Below, piece by piece: positions 1 to 6,347 of a stretch of 10,304 bases of DNA (position 1 is its first letter; each line of letters opens with the position of its first letter). The stretch lies in NCBI GenBank assembly GCA_002451755.1, contig DKDF01000023.1:1-10304 (forward strand), in the 5' to 3' direction. The stretch comes from Ruminococcaceae bacterium UBA6855 (GTDB lineage: Bacteria; Bacillota; Clostridia; Oscillospirales; Acutalibacteraceae). Both the position numbers and the translations under genes were made by a program. The notes below the pieces were generated by a model. The model searched no databases, was not told the DNA's origin, and saw only the letters and a program-made list of their open reading frames with translations.

Positions 1-81
1 AAAAAGCTCTATGACAAGCGTGAGACGGCAGCGAAGAAAGATGCCGCGCGCAATATCGAGCGCAGCATGAAAAACTTCTGA
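1..81 (+). CDS. smpB: SsrA-binding protein SmpB, C-terminal end (5' truncated by window)
   Basis: SmpB binds the tRNA-like domain of tmRNA and brings it to stalled ribosomes for trans-translation. Only the last 26 codons are present, in frame 1, ending in TGA at 79-81. The readable tail starts KKLYDKRETAAKKDAAR and ends ERSMKNF. This matches the conserved basic SmpB C-terminus (KLYDKRE followed by a Lys/Arg-rich helix), the tail that enters the empty mRNA channel of the ribosome. The tmRNA gene begins 28 nt downstream on the same strand, the usual smpB-ssrA linkage, which supports the call strongly despite the short fragment. The start and the OB-fold body lie outside the window. Confidence 0.93.
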   Translation, partial: KKLYDKRETAAKKDAARNIERSMKNF

Positions 82-109
82 TTCAATCGGCAAAAGCCGT
101 TTGATATAT

Positions 110-458
110 GGGGATGAAAGGATTTCGACGGGGAGGTTGAACTTCGGTAAGCGGGCAGCGGTGTGGGACCGCTATAAAACCCATACGTTTAAATAATAAA
201 CGACAACAAAACAGTTTTACAAGCTGCTTAAATAGCAGCCGTCTTTGCCGGGAGTACTGCGACCCGGTACAAGGCGTCGATTAGCAGTGAACGTGCACGG
301 GTGAGCGCTCCGTAACCCGTCATGAACAACGGAACTACCGAACCGGTGAGCCTGCCTGACGGCGCTCCGGCGAGGGAATCTTAAAAGACAGGCTACGCCC
401 GTAGAAAGCTGTGGGGAGCCCTTTTCGGACGCGGTTTCGATTATCGCCATCTCCACCA
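110..458 (+). ncRNA. ssrA: transfer-messenger RNA (tmRNA)
   Basis: tmRNA rescues stalled ribosomes by acting first as an alanyl-tRNA and then as a short mRNA for a degradation tag. The 5' end GGGGATG (110-116) pairs with CATCTCC (448-454) to give a 7-bp acceptor stem containing a G3-U wobble, the alanine identity element. A455 is the discriminator and CCA is encoded at 456-458. The 5' GGATTTCGACGGGG block and the 3' GGTTTCGATTATCGCC T-arm are typical of one-piece bacterial tmRNA. Length is 349 nt, normal for the family. The tag reading frame is at 199-231, with its last codons in a hairpin (GCTGCT 223-228 with AGCAGC 233-238). Pseudoknots were not traced individually. It lies directly after smpB and is followed by a terminator at 460. 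Confidence 0.97.
199..231 (+). other. tmRNA tag peptide reading frame (NDNKTVLQAA, stop TAA)
   Basis: The frame that ends in tandem Ala codons and TAA inside the tmRNA reads AAC GAC AAC AAA ACA GTT TTA CAA GCT GCT TAA. Placing the resume codon at AAC (199) leaves U and A at positions -5 and -4, as in the E. coli resume context, and gives ten encoded residues like the E. coli tag. With the alanine carried by tmRNA the tag would be A-NDNKTVLQAA. The resume codon is therefore not the common GCN, and the end is QAA rather than LAA or VAA. The exact resume codon is inferred; AUA one codon earlier is the alternative. Confidence 0.7.
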
Positions 459-459
459 G

Positions 460-490
460 AAAAAGCACTTGCAAAAGCAAGTGCTTTTTT
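460..490 (+). terminator. intrinsic terminator of ssrA
   Basis: Arms 460-472 and 477-489 (core AAGCACTTGC / GCAAGTGCTT) form a 13-bp perfect stem with an AAAA loop, and the T-run at 485-490 is in the plus direction. It begins two bases after the encoded CCA of the tmRNA. Confidence 0.92.
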
Positions 491-495
491 CAATG

Positions 496-632
496 AAATT
501 CGTTCCTTTTAAACGAGTGAAATATGCCTGCGGCATATAAAGGAACGAATTTTATTTCACTTGATGTGCAGCATCAAATTTCACAATTTACGAAGTAAAT
601 TATTTCACCGCGAGCAGCGCGAGCGATTTCAC
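496..632. repeat. modular palindromic element with 24-nt ATTTCAC periodicity
   Basis: ATTTCAC occurs at 554, 578, 602 and 626, exactly 24 nt apart, and once inverted (GTGAAAT, 517-523). Each 17-nt interval holds a different palindrome: TTGATG/CATCAA (561-577), AATTTAC-GAA-GTAAATT (585-601) and a shorter CGCG/CGCG stem (609-621). To the left, 496-509 and 539-552 are a 14-bp perfect inverted repeat enclosing ATATGCC-TGC-GGCATAT (522-538). No plausible coding sequence overlaps it. It looks like a dispersed intergenic repeat of the REP/MITE kind, but copy number cannot be judged from one window. Confidence 0.75.
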
Positions 633-697
633 TAAAGTTCAAAATTGCATGAGTTGAAACTGCTGTTATTGCAAATGATTTTTCCACCGTAACCGAC

Positions 698-746
698 AAT
701 CAAGCCGGGAAAGTTTTTATCACTCTCCCGGCTTGATTTTTATTTT
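698..746 (+). terminator. strong hairpin terminator, possibly bidirectional
   Basis: AATCAAGCCGGGA (698-710) and TCCCGGCTTGATT (726-738) form a 13-bp perfect stem with a 15-nt loop. A T-rich tract (TTATTTTT) follows on the plus strand. On the minus strand it lies 14 nt beyond the prdX stop codon, but the run of T after the stem is short there. It may therefore stop transcripts from both sides. The plus-strand T tract implies that something is transcribed rightward between the ssrA terminator and this point, or serves as back-up for ssrA read-through. Confidence 0.8.
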
Positions 747-751
747 TGCAG

Positions 752-1237
752 TCATATTCTGACTGCTTCAACTTCGTTCCCGTGTTCCTTTATTATATCT
801 ATAAGGTCGGTTGTTTTCAGCCACACCGTTGCGGTGTTATCATTCGGGTGGACTCCGATAAGCCCGCCATTGACAAGTTCTTCGTCGAGGAAAAGCTTCA
901 CTTTTCTCTCGCTGTCGTTGAGTATACCGAGCGGCGTCACTGCGCCGGGTATCAAGCCGAGCAGGCTCATCAGATCGTTTTCCGATGCGAAGCTCAGCGG
1001 GCGTGTACCGTGCCCTTCCCTGAATTTTTTCAGGTCAACACGCTTGTCGCCCTTGACGGTTATGAGATAATAATTGCGTTTCTCGTCGTCTCTGACAAAC
1101 AGATTCTTCGCGTCCGCCTCCGGGTGCGGCAGCTCAACATGAGACATCTCCTCCATATTGAACACCGCGCCGTGCTCGGTCACTTCGTATTCTATTCCCC
1201 TGCTTGTCAGAAAATCATATACTTCCTGCTTGTTCAT
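752..1237 (-). CDS. prdX: prolyl-tRNA editing protein ProX/PrdX (ProXp-ala type, YbaK/EbsC superfamily)
   Basis: This is a 161-aa free-standing trans-editing domain of the INS/YbaK superfamily. Family members related to PrdX/ProXp-ala hydrolyse Ala-tRNA(Pro) made in error by prolyl-tRNA synthetase. Visible signatures are the DAKNLF segment with the candidate catalytic Lys44, VKGDKRVDLK (61-70), the GLIPGAVTPLG loop (94-104, matching the GxxxP motif) and GVHPNDNTATV (128-138). Length is normal for the stand-alone family. The ATG is preceded by GAGGGTGA about five bases upstream. It lies downstream of the five-gene operon on the same strand but is separated by a terminator hairpin, so it is probably transcribed independently or by read-through. 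Substrate specificity (Ala versus another amino acid) is inferred from family resemblance. No proline reductase genes are nearby. Confidence 0.88.
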   Translation of the reverse strand: MNKQEVYDFLTSRGIEYEVTEHGAVFNMEEMSHVELPHPEADAKNLFVRDDEKRNYYLITVKGDKRVDLKKFREGHGTRPLSFASENDLMSLLGLIPGAVTPLGILNDSERKVKLFLDEELVNGGLIGVHPNDNTATVWLKTTDLIDIIKEHGNEVEAVRI

Positions 1238-1253
1238 AATTCACCCTCTATTT

Positions 1254-1281
1254 AAAAAGGGCTGCTAAATCGGGCAGCCCT
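1254..1281 (-). terminator. intrinsic terminator downstream of the 772-aa membrane protein gene
   Basis: AGGGCTGC (1258-1265) pairs with GCAGCCCT (1274-1281), an 8-bp GC-rich stem with an 8-nt loop. Read on the minus strand it is followed by TTTTTAAA. It starts 12 nt after the stop of the membrane protein gene and ends 16 nt before the prdX start, thus closing the operon and sitting in the leader of prdX. Confidence 0.85.
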
Positions 1282-1293
1282 CTTGCTTTTATA

Positions 1294-3612
1294 TCAGTCC
1301 GGCGTATAAGTGAAGGTGAAGCAATGCGAGCGGAGCGTCGCCGCGCCCATTATATTGAGCCTGAATGCGTTGCCGCGCATCGTCTGATTGCCTATCTTCA
1401 TGCTCGAAATGTAGCCGCAGCTGCTGCCACGCGCGCTGTCATGCTCGAGTATCTTTATCCACTGCGCAGGGTCGCTCTGGAGCGTTATGCGCTTTGATGA
1501 ATCGACCTTCGCGTTATACGCTTCGACCTTCTTGCGAAAATCCTCGCTCGAAATGGTCAGCGTGCGTTTGACATCGCCCTCGGGGCTTGTCCTGCCGCCG
1601 GAGAGATAAGGATAGCTGTTCTGACTGCCGCCCCAGACATTCGCGCTTGAAGTTGTCTTCCCCGCCGCCGTTGAAAAATACGGAGTGAACGCGGGCGAAC
1701 CGTAATATGCAAGATATTCGCCGAGCGTCGCTTTTATCGCGTTTTCGATAGATGAACTCGTACCGGCGTAGCTCTCGCGGAACGCATGGTTCGAGGTAGT
1801 CATCTTGAAATTCTGGCGCTTAGCGTAGGTGTATATCGCGACCATCTGCGATTTTATCGACTCGAGCGGCGCGGACGGACCGACCTCGGCATATGCGGTC
1901 TTGCCGAGATATTCGGCGAGCGAATAGCGCTTGCCGTTATATGTAACCGTGCTCGGCAAATTAGAATCTTTGACTAGGCTGATGCCGGGGTTGTTGTAAT
2001 AATGGAGCAGAATCTGCTTGTATGTCCAGCCGCGGCGCGCATATTCGGACGCGCCGTTCTGGCTCATGCCGACTCCGTGACCGTAGCCGTAGACGGTGAA
2101 AACGAAAGTACCCGTCTTTGAAGAGCTGTGCCTTGTCGTGGTCTCGGTCGGCTTCTGAGTGGGCCTGGTGGTCGTTTTTTCGGTCGTGCTCGGGCGGGTC
2201 GTAGGCTTTGTGGTGATAACCGTCGTCAGAACGGTTGAGCCCTCGGCTATCGAGCCGGGCACTGTGCCATTTGTCTGCTCCCCGGTTGTTTTTCCGGAAT
2301 CGGTGCTCTGCGCGGCGGTGCTGTCAGAACTATATTCGTCGGTTGTATCGCCGTTGGGATCTTCGACATCGGCAAAAATTATATCATCCATAACACCGAT
2401 TATGTCGCCAGTCCCGCTCTCGCTGGTGTCTTGAGTGCGCGCGCCGATGAGCGACGCGCCCGACTGCGAGCCGTAGCCCTTGACAAGGAATGTAACGGCA
2501 GTGCCGATAAGCACGGCGAGCAGAATGACCGACGCGACTATGAGCGCGGTCTTTTTGCCTGAGCGCACCGGAGCCGATTTATGGTGAGAGTGATGTTCGC
2601 CGTCCGTGATTATTATTGACGCATCGCCGCTGACATCGTGCATGACAAAGCCGTTGCGCGCATAGTCGGCGAGCGCGGAATAGAGCCTGTGGACGCAGGC
2701 GTAGATAAACTCCTGCGTGGTCTCGCCCTTGCGGCTGAATACCTTGAACACGCGCGCCTTGTTCTCATCCGCTATGCAGATGAGCATGAAATGCTTGCTG
2801 TCCTCATCGTCGTTGCGGAACACATTCGATATCGCCGCGCCGATTGATGCGCCGCTCTTAGCTCTGGCGCGTCCCGCCATAGCGGCTATATATTCGCCGT
2901 GACTCTCGTCCTCCTGCCGCTCGATATCGACCGACTGGGCGAATATGACATCGCCGAAATCCGATTCGTCGTCATAGGGCAGGACAGAGAACACGAACGG
3001 GCTGTTTTTGCTCGAAGCAACCGCGGCGGAAAGTCCGCGCTCCCTCAAAAGCTCAACAACTTCTTCGGGATCGCACTTTTCCTCAGCACTTGGCTCATCG
3101 TCGGCGCTGTTAGTGTCCGGTTCGGGAGTGCTTACGCTTTCGGCAGCTTTATCAGCAGGCATGAACACCGATTTCAGTTCTTCGGCGACCTTGGCGCATC
3201 TGCCGTCGGAAAGGGGCAGAAAAACCAGCGTCTGGCTGCCGCTTTTCTCTATAAAGCCGCTGTATTTGCCGTCGTCGGTCACAAGTATCTGTGCATCGGC
3301 AGGCATAAGGCGCTGATCCTCATCCGCCTTTTCAAGCACTTCGGCTATTCTGTCGGAGGACGCGGTTTTTGTTCTGAGCGCATCAAAAAGCAGCTTCTTT
3401 ATCTCGATATAGTGCCGCTCGGCAGCCGCAAGAACCACCGTCTCCGAATCTCCGAACGCTCCGGCAAGGGCAGAAAACAGCTCGCGGCTGTCCGTGAACT
3501 GCTCAAATCGGCACTCCCCGTAGACTGCGGCAAAAACGGACTCATATTCCGCCATCGCCCTGCGCGGGAGAGGCTGATTGACAAAAGCCAGGAGCGAGAT
3601 CTTATTTTTCAA
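1294..3612 (-). CDS. membrane protein: degenerate CinA-like cytoplasmic half, TM helix, Thr-rich linker, permuted SpoIID/LytB-like domain
   Basis: The protein has 772 aa. Residues 1-325 resemble a degenerate full-length CinA (the block LMPADAQILVTDDGKY at 102 onward and the C-terminal-like block from about 182 to 320). Residues about 354-377 are a single transmembrane helix after a basic RSGKK. Residues about 460-500 are a Thr/Pro/Lys-rich linker. Residues 502-772 are SpoIID/LytB-like, but GHGVGMSQNGA (511-521) and the LLHYY block (535-539) come before AYAEVGPSAPLESIKSQ (573-589) and FSTAAGKT (646-653). Canonical SpoIID, a lytic transglycosylase of engulfment, has the reverse order. Glu576 aligns with the catalytic Glu. 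Only Cys732 and Cys764 occur outside the membrane, a possible disulfide. Predicted topology is N-in, C-out. The TTG start follows GAGGTGA, 12 nt after the sortase stop. It is last in the operon. Function is inferred: cell-wall glycan cleavage or binding. Confidence 0.8.
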   Translation of the reverse strand: MKNKISLLAFVNQPLPRRAMAEYESVFAAVYGECRFEQFTDSRELFSALAGAFGDSETVVLAAAERHYIEIKKLLFDALRTKTASSDRIAEVLEKADEDQRLMPADAQILVTDDGKYSGFIEKSGSQTLVFLPLSDGRCAKVAEELKSVFMPADKAAESVSTPEPDTNSADDEPSAEEKCDPEEVVELLRERGLSAAVASSKNSPFVFSVLPYDDESDFGDVIFAQSVDIERQEDESHGEYIAAMAGRARAKSGASIGAAISNVFRNDDEDSKHFMLICIADENKARVFKVFSRKGETTQEFIYACVHRLYSALADYARNGFVMHDVSGDASIIITDGEHHSHHKSAPVRSGKKTALIVASVILLAVLIGTAVTFLVKGYGSQSGASLIGARTQDTSESGTGDIIGVMDDIIFADVEDPNGDTTDEYSSDSTAAQSTDSGKTTGEQTNGTVPGSIAEGSTVLTTVITTKPTTRPSTTEKTTTRPTQKPTETTTRHSSSKTGTFVFTVYGYGHGVGMSQNGASEYARRGWTYKQILLHYYNNPGISLVKDSNLPSTVTYNGKRYSLAEYLGKTAYAEVGPSAPLESIKSQMVAIYTYAKRQNFKMTTSNHAFRESYAGTSSSIENAIKATLGEYLAYYGSPAFTPYFSTAAGKTTSSANVWGGSQNSYPYLSGGRTSPEGDVKRTLTISSEDFRKKVEAYNAKVDSSKRITLQSDPAQWIKILEHDSARGSSCGYISSMKIGNQTMRGNAFRLNIMGAATLRSHCFTFTYTPD

Positions 3613-3616
3613 AATA

Positions 3617-3623
3617 TCACCTC
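3617..3623 (-). promoter_or_regulatory. ribosome binding site fixing a TTG start
   Basis: GAGGTGA on the minus strand lies four bases before TTG at 3612-3610. No ATG or GTG near the N-terminus is better placed, so the TTG is taken as the start of the 772-aa protein. The site overlaps the end of the sortase gene's intergenic gap, consistent with a co-transcribed pair. Confidence 0.8.
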
Positions 3624-3624
3624 A

Positions 3625-5079
3625 TTAGTTGGGATACCATCTGTTTGCGTTTTTGTAGGGATTCTGTTTCTTGTCTTTATCGTACCATGCCTGAGGATAT
3701 CTCGGGTTGGGATTGGTCTTGACGAGCGAGATATCAACTTCTTCGCTCTCGCCGTCGCGCACCATTCGCGCCACAACGACAAGACGGGCATTGTCGAACT
3801 CATACAGGCAGGTCGAAAGAGTGAGAATCTTGTCGGTCGGCTTGATATCGACGCCAGTTGTGTAAAGCTTTCTCGAATCAAGCTCGGCTATATACTGCTC
3901 GAAGCTCGCCTCGCTTATATTCGTCCAAACATAGTTGAAGAAATATCCGTTGTCCTCGGCGGTGGTCGCGTTTGTGATAAACACCGCGTAGACCTTCCAC
4001 TTGTAGTCGTGGTAGATGGTGTTGAACTCGATTATCGGATTGTTTATGAATCCGCGCGTGGTGCGGTAATCGAAGAGCTTGCTGAATATCTTGTCCGAGC
4101 TGCGGGTGCTGTGGCCGTAGATTATGCTGTTGCGGTCAAGCGGCTCGATTGAGTTGGCATGAGCCAGGAACGGGTTTCCGAGATCCGTGTATCTGTGGGT
4201 GAAGCTGCGCTTGAGATAATACGAATCGTTGTCGGTCTGGAGGATCGGGAAGTCCATCTTGAGCTTGTCTATCTTCAGCCAGCCGACGAGGTCGGTGTTC
4301 TGCGCATACGCCTCGGCGTATTTTAACTGCATACCCTCGGGGAACTTGACATTCGGGTATTTCGCCTTTATCTCGTCCCAGGTCAGCTCCTCGCTGGGCT
4401 TGACATCTTTTATGTCGTTGTCAACGATGTTGGGCTGAACGAGATATGTGTTTATCAGCATTCCCGCGCTGACGAACACGGTGATTATCGCCGCCATAAA
4501 GACTATCTTGCGGACTATCTCCGAGACACCGTCGCCCTTCATCGGGATGATGCCCTTTATAAATTTTTTGAAGCCTTTTTCGCCGCCGTTGTTCTTCTCA
4601 TTCTCGCTGACCTCACGCTCATATTCGCGCAGTGAGCCGCGGTCGCGCTCGCTGAGGTTGACGGCAAAGGTCGAATCTGTCGGCATATCGAAATCGTCGA
4701 GCGCCTGCGCCGTCGGGTATTCCGGCTCGGTCACCTTCGGAATATCCTCGCCGCTCAGATCGTCGGGCGGGATAAACTTATATAAATTATCCTTTTTCGG
4801 CTCTGCGGGTTTCTCCGGCTCTGGCTCGATTACGGGCTCGGGTTTAGATTCCGGCTCGGATACCGGCTCCGGTTCTTTCTCTTCGGTCACGGCGCCGCTT
4901 TGCTGCCGTGACTCCGCCTGAGTTTCATCGTCGCCGTAGTCAAGATATCTGCGCGCGAGATCTTCCATTTCGTCGTGCTGTGCCGTGGGTTCATCGTCCT
5001 CAACCGATGTGTAGTGCTCAAACATCTCCCTCATATCGGGCAGCGAAAACTCGCCGTCTTTTCTGTTTTTGTCAGACAT
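3625..5079 (-). CDS. srtB: class B sortase with long acidic cytoplasmic N-terminal region
   Basis: Sortases are membrane-bound cysteine transpeptidases that attach proteins to peptidoglycan or join pilin subunits. The 484-aa product has the class B triad: His323 in IIYGHS, Cys424 in LSTCLYEF, and Arg432 eight residues later in NARLVVVAR, matching the spacing of family members. GWLKIDKLKMDFPILQ (266-281) is the typical start of the catalytic barrel. A transmembrane helix spans about 190-213, giving an N-in, C-out orientation. The first 190 residues are charged and low in complexity, with a Pro/Glu repeat at about 69-95; typical SrtB has only a short N-tail. A 60-residue C-terminal extension rich in Asn, Lys and Tyr follows. 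The ATG has GGAGG about eight bases upstream. The gene lies 21 nt after cinA and 12 nt before the SpoIID-like gene. No sorting-signal substrate is visible in the window. Confidence 0.93.
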   Translation of the reverse strand: MSDKNRKDGEFSLPDMREMFEHYTSVEDDEPTAQHDEMEDLARRYLDYGDDETQAESRQQSGAVTEEKEPEPVSEPESKPEPVIEPEPEKPAEPKKDNLYKFIPPDDLSGEDIPKVTEPEYPTAQALDDFDMPTDSTFAVNLSERDRGSLREYEREVSENEKNNGGEKGFKKFIKGIIPMKGDGVSEIVRKIVFMAAIITVFVSAGMLINTYLVQPNIVDNDIKDVKPSEELTWDEIKAKYPNVKFPEGMQLKYAEAYAQNTDLVGWLKIDKLKMDFPILQTDNDSYYLKRSFTHRYTDLGNPFLAHANSIEPLDRNSIIYGHSTRSSDKIFSKLFDYRTTRGFINNPIIEFNTIYHDYKWKVYAVFITNATTAEDNGYFFNYVWTNISEASFEQYIAELDSRKLYTTGVDIKPTDKILTLSTCLYEFDNARLVVVARMVRDGESEEVDISLVKTNPNPRYPQAWYDKDKKQNPYKNANRWYPN

Positions 5080-5100
5080 ACTCTTTCCTCCGATACAGGT

Positions 5101-6345
5101 TTACTTTATTTTCTCTTCCAGCATCAGGCGTGCAAGGTTAAGCGCCCGCGACGCCGTGACATATCTGTTATATTCACGGTCATTTTCATGGCCGGTGACT
5201 ATCTTTTCAACAACCGTGCGCTCGCCGTCCGTGACCGCCGCAAAGCTCAGTCCGCCGGGCAGAACACCGTCGCCTCCCGGTCCTGCAAGACCGGTGGTGG
5301 ATATCGCTATATCCGCGCCGCTCACGCGCTTTGCGCCGAGCGCCATCTCGCGCGCCGTCTGTTCGCTGACAGCGCCGTAGTCGTCAAGCATCTTTGGCGA
5401 AACGCCGAGGAGCTGTGTTTTCATATCATTCGAATAGCTGACTATTCCGCACTTGAAAACCTCTGATGCGCCGGGGATATCAGTCAGCCTTTTTGGGATA
5501 TATCCCGCCGTGCAGGATTCGGCGGTCGCTATCTTTTTGCCCTTTTCTTTGAGCAGAGCGACAACACGCTCTTCGATGCTGTTCATGTCGGTGCCGTATA
5601 CGACATCGCCAAGCCTGTTACAAATTTTTTCGACCACGGGGGCGCACATTTTGTCCGCCTCGTCGGCAGTTTCCGCCTTCGCGGTTATCCTCAGCCGCAC
5701 CTCGCCGCTTTTTGCATACGGTGCGACGGTCGGGTTCTTTGCGTCGAACATATCCTCTATCTCTTCGGCAACCGAGCTCTCGCCCATGCCGATTATATTG
5801 ACCGTGTGCGAGACTATCGCGCCGTCGGAATATTTTTTCAAAAATCCGCGCACGCTCTCGTTGAACATCGGAACAAGCTCGCCGGGAGGGCCGGGCAGGA
5901 TAATAACGCACTTGCCGTTCTTTTCGAGCGCCGCGCCTGGTGCCGTGCCGTGGTTATTCTCAAACACAGTGCCGCCGACGGGCAGCATCGCCTGCTTGAG
6001 GTTGTTCTCGGGCATATTGCCGCCCTTTGATTTGAAATATGAGCGTATGCGCTCCGCCGTGTCTTCGTCCTCCCTGAGTTCAAAACCCATGACCTCGCAG
6101 CAGACCTCTTTTGTCAGATCATCGTCCGTGGGACCGAGTCCGCCGGAAGTGATAACAATATCGCTGCGCCCGATAGCCGTTTTCAGCTCCTGCGCGAGGC
6201 GCTCGGGATTGTCCCCGACGGAGCCGCGGTGCATGACGGATATACCCATCGCCGCAAGCTCTTTTGAGAGAAACTGCTCGTTGGTATTGAGGATATCGCC
6301 GAGCAGAAGCTCGGTTCCGACACAGAGAATTTCACACACTGCCAT
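5101..6345 (-). CDS. cinA: CinA: nicotinamide-nucleotide amidohydrolase / competence-damage inducible protein
   Basis: CinA joins a MoaB/MogA-like N-terminal domain, which in some members has NMN-adenine dinucleotide pyrophosphatase activity, to a C-terminal PncC domain that deamidates NMN in pyridine nucleotide recycling. The product has 414 aa, the usual full length. N-terminal signatures are ILCVGTELLLGD (6-17), SGGLGPTDDD (67-76) and ILPGPPGEL (149-157). The PncC domain shows AESCTAGYIPKRLTDIPGAS (275-294) with the nucleophile candidate Ser277, then YSND (304-307), GAVSEQT (324-330) and ISTTGLAGPGGD (348-359). All key motifs are intact, in contrast to the CinA-like half of the 772-aa protein. 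The ATG is two bases after the thiI stop, and its ribosome binding site AAAGGTGAG lies inside the end of thiI, suggesting translational coupling. Confidence 0.97.
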   Translation of the reverse strand: MAVCEILCVGTELLLGDILNTNEQFLSKELAAMGISVMHRGSVGDNPERLAQELKTAIGRSDIVITSGGLGPTDDDLTKEVCCEVMGFELREDEDTAERIRSYFKSKGGNMPENNLKQAMLPVGGTVFENNHGTAPGAALEKNGKCVIILPGPPGELVPMFNESVRGFLKKYSDGAIVSHTVNIIGMGESSVAEEIEDMFDAKNPTVAPYAKSGEVRLRITAKAETADEADKMCAPVVEKICNRLGDVVYGTDMNSIEERVVALLKEKGKKIATAESCTAGYIPKRLTDIPGASEVFKCGIVSYSNDMKTQLLGVSPKMLDDYGAVSEQTAREMALGAKRVSGADIAISTTGLAGPGGDGVLPGGLSFAAVTDGERTVVEKIVTGHENDREYNRYVTASRALNLARLMLEEKIK

Positions 6346-6347
6346 TG

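Noticed and set aside
217..480. Minus-strand open frame of 87 codons
   Set aside because: It lies across the tmRNA gene and its terminator; the RNA structure explains the sequence.
496..632. Regular 24-nt spacing suggesting a CRISPR array
   Set aside because: The constant part is only seven bases and the variable parts are palindromes, unlike CRISPR repeats of 24-37 nt with non-palindromic spacers. No cas gene is present.
1294..3612. Naming the 772-aa protein spoIID
   Set aside because: The cytoplasmic half, linker and rotated block order differ from sporulation SpoIID, and the operon contains no other sporulation gene.
2899..4152. Plus-strand open frame of 417 codons
   Set aside because: It is antisense to both the SpoIID-like and the sortase genes, which have clear motifs and ribosome binding sites. 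The long open frame follows from GC-rich codon bias.
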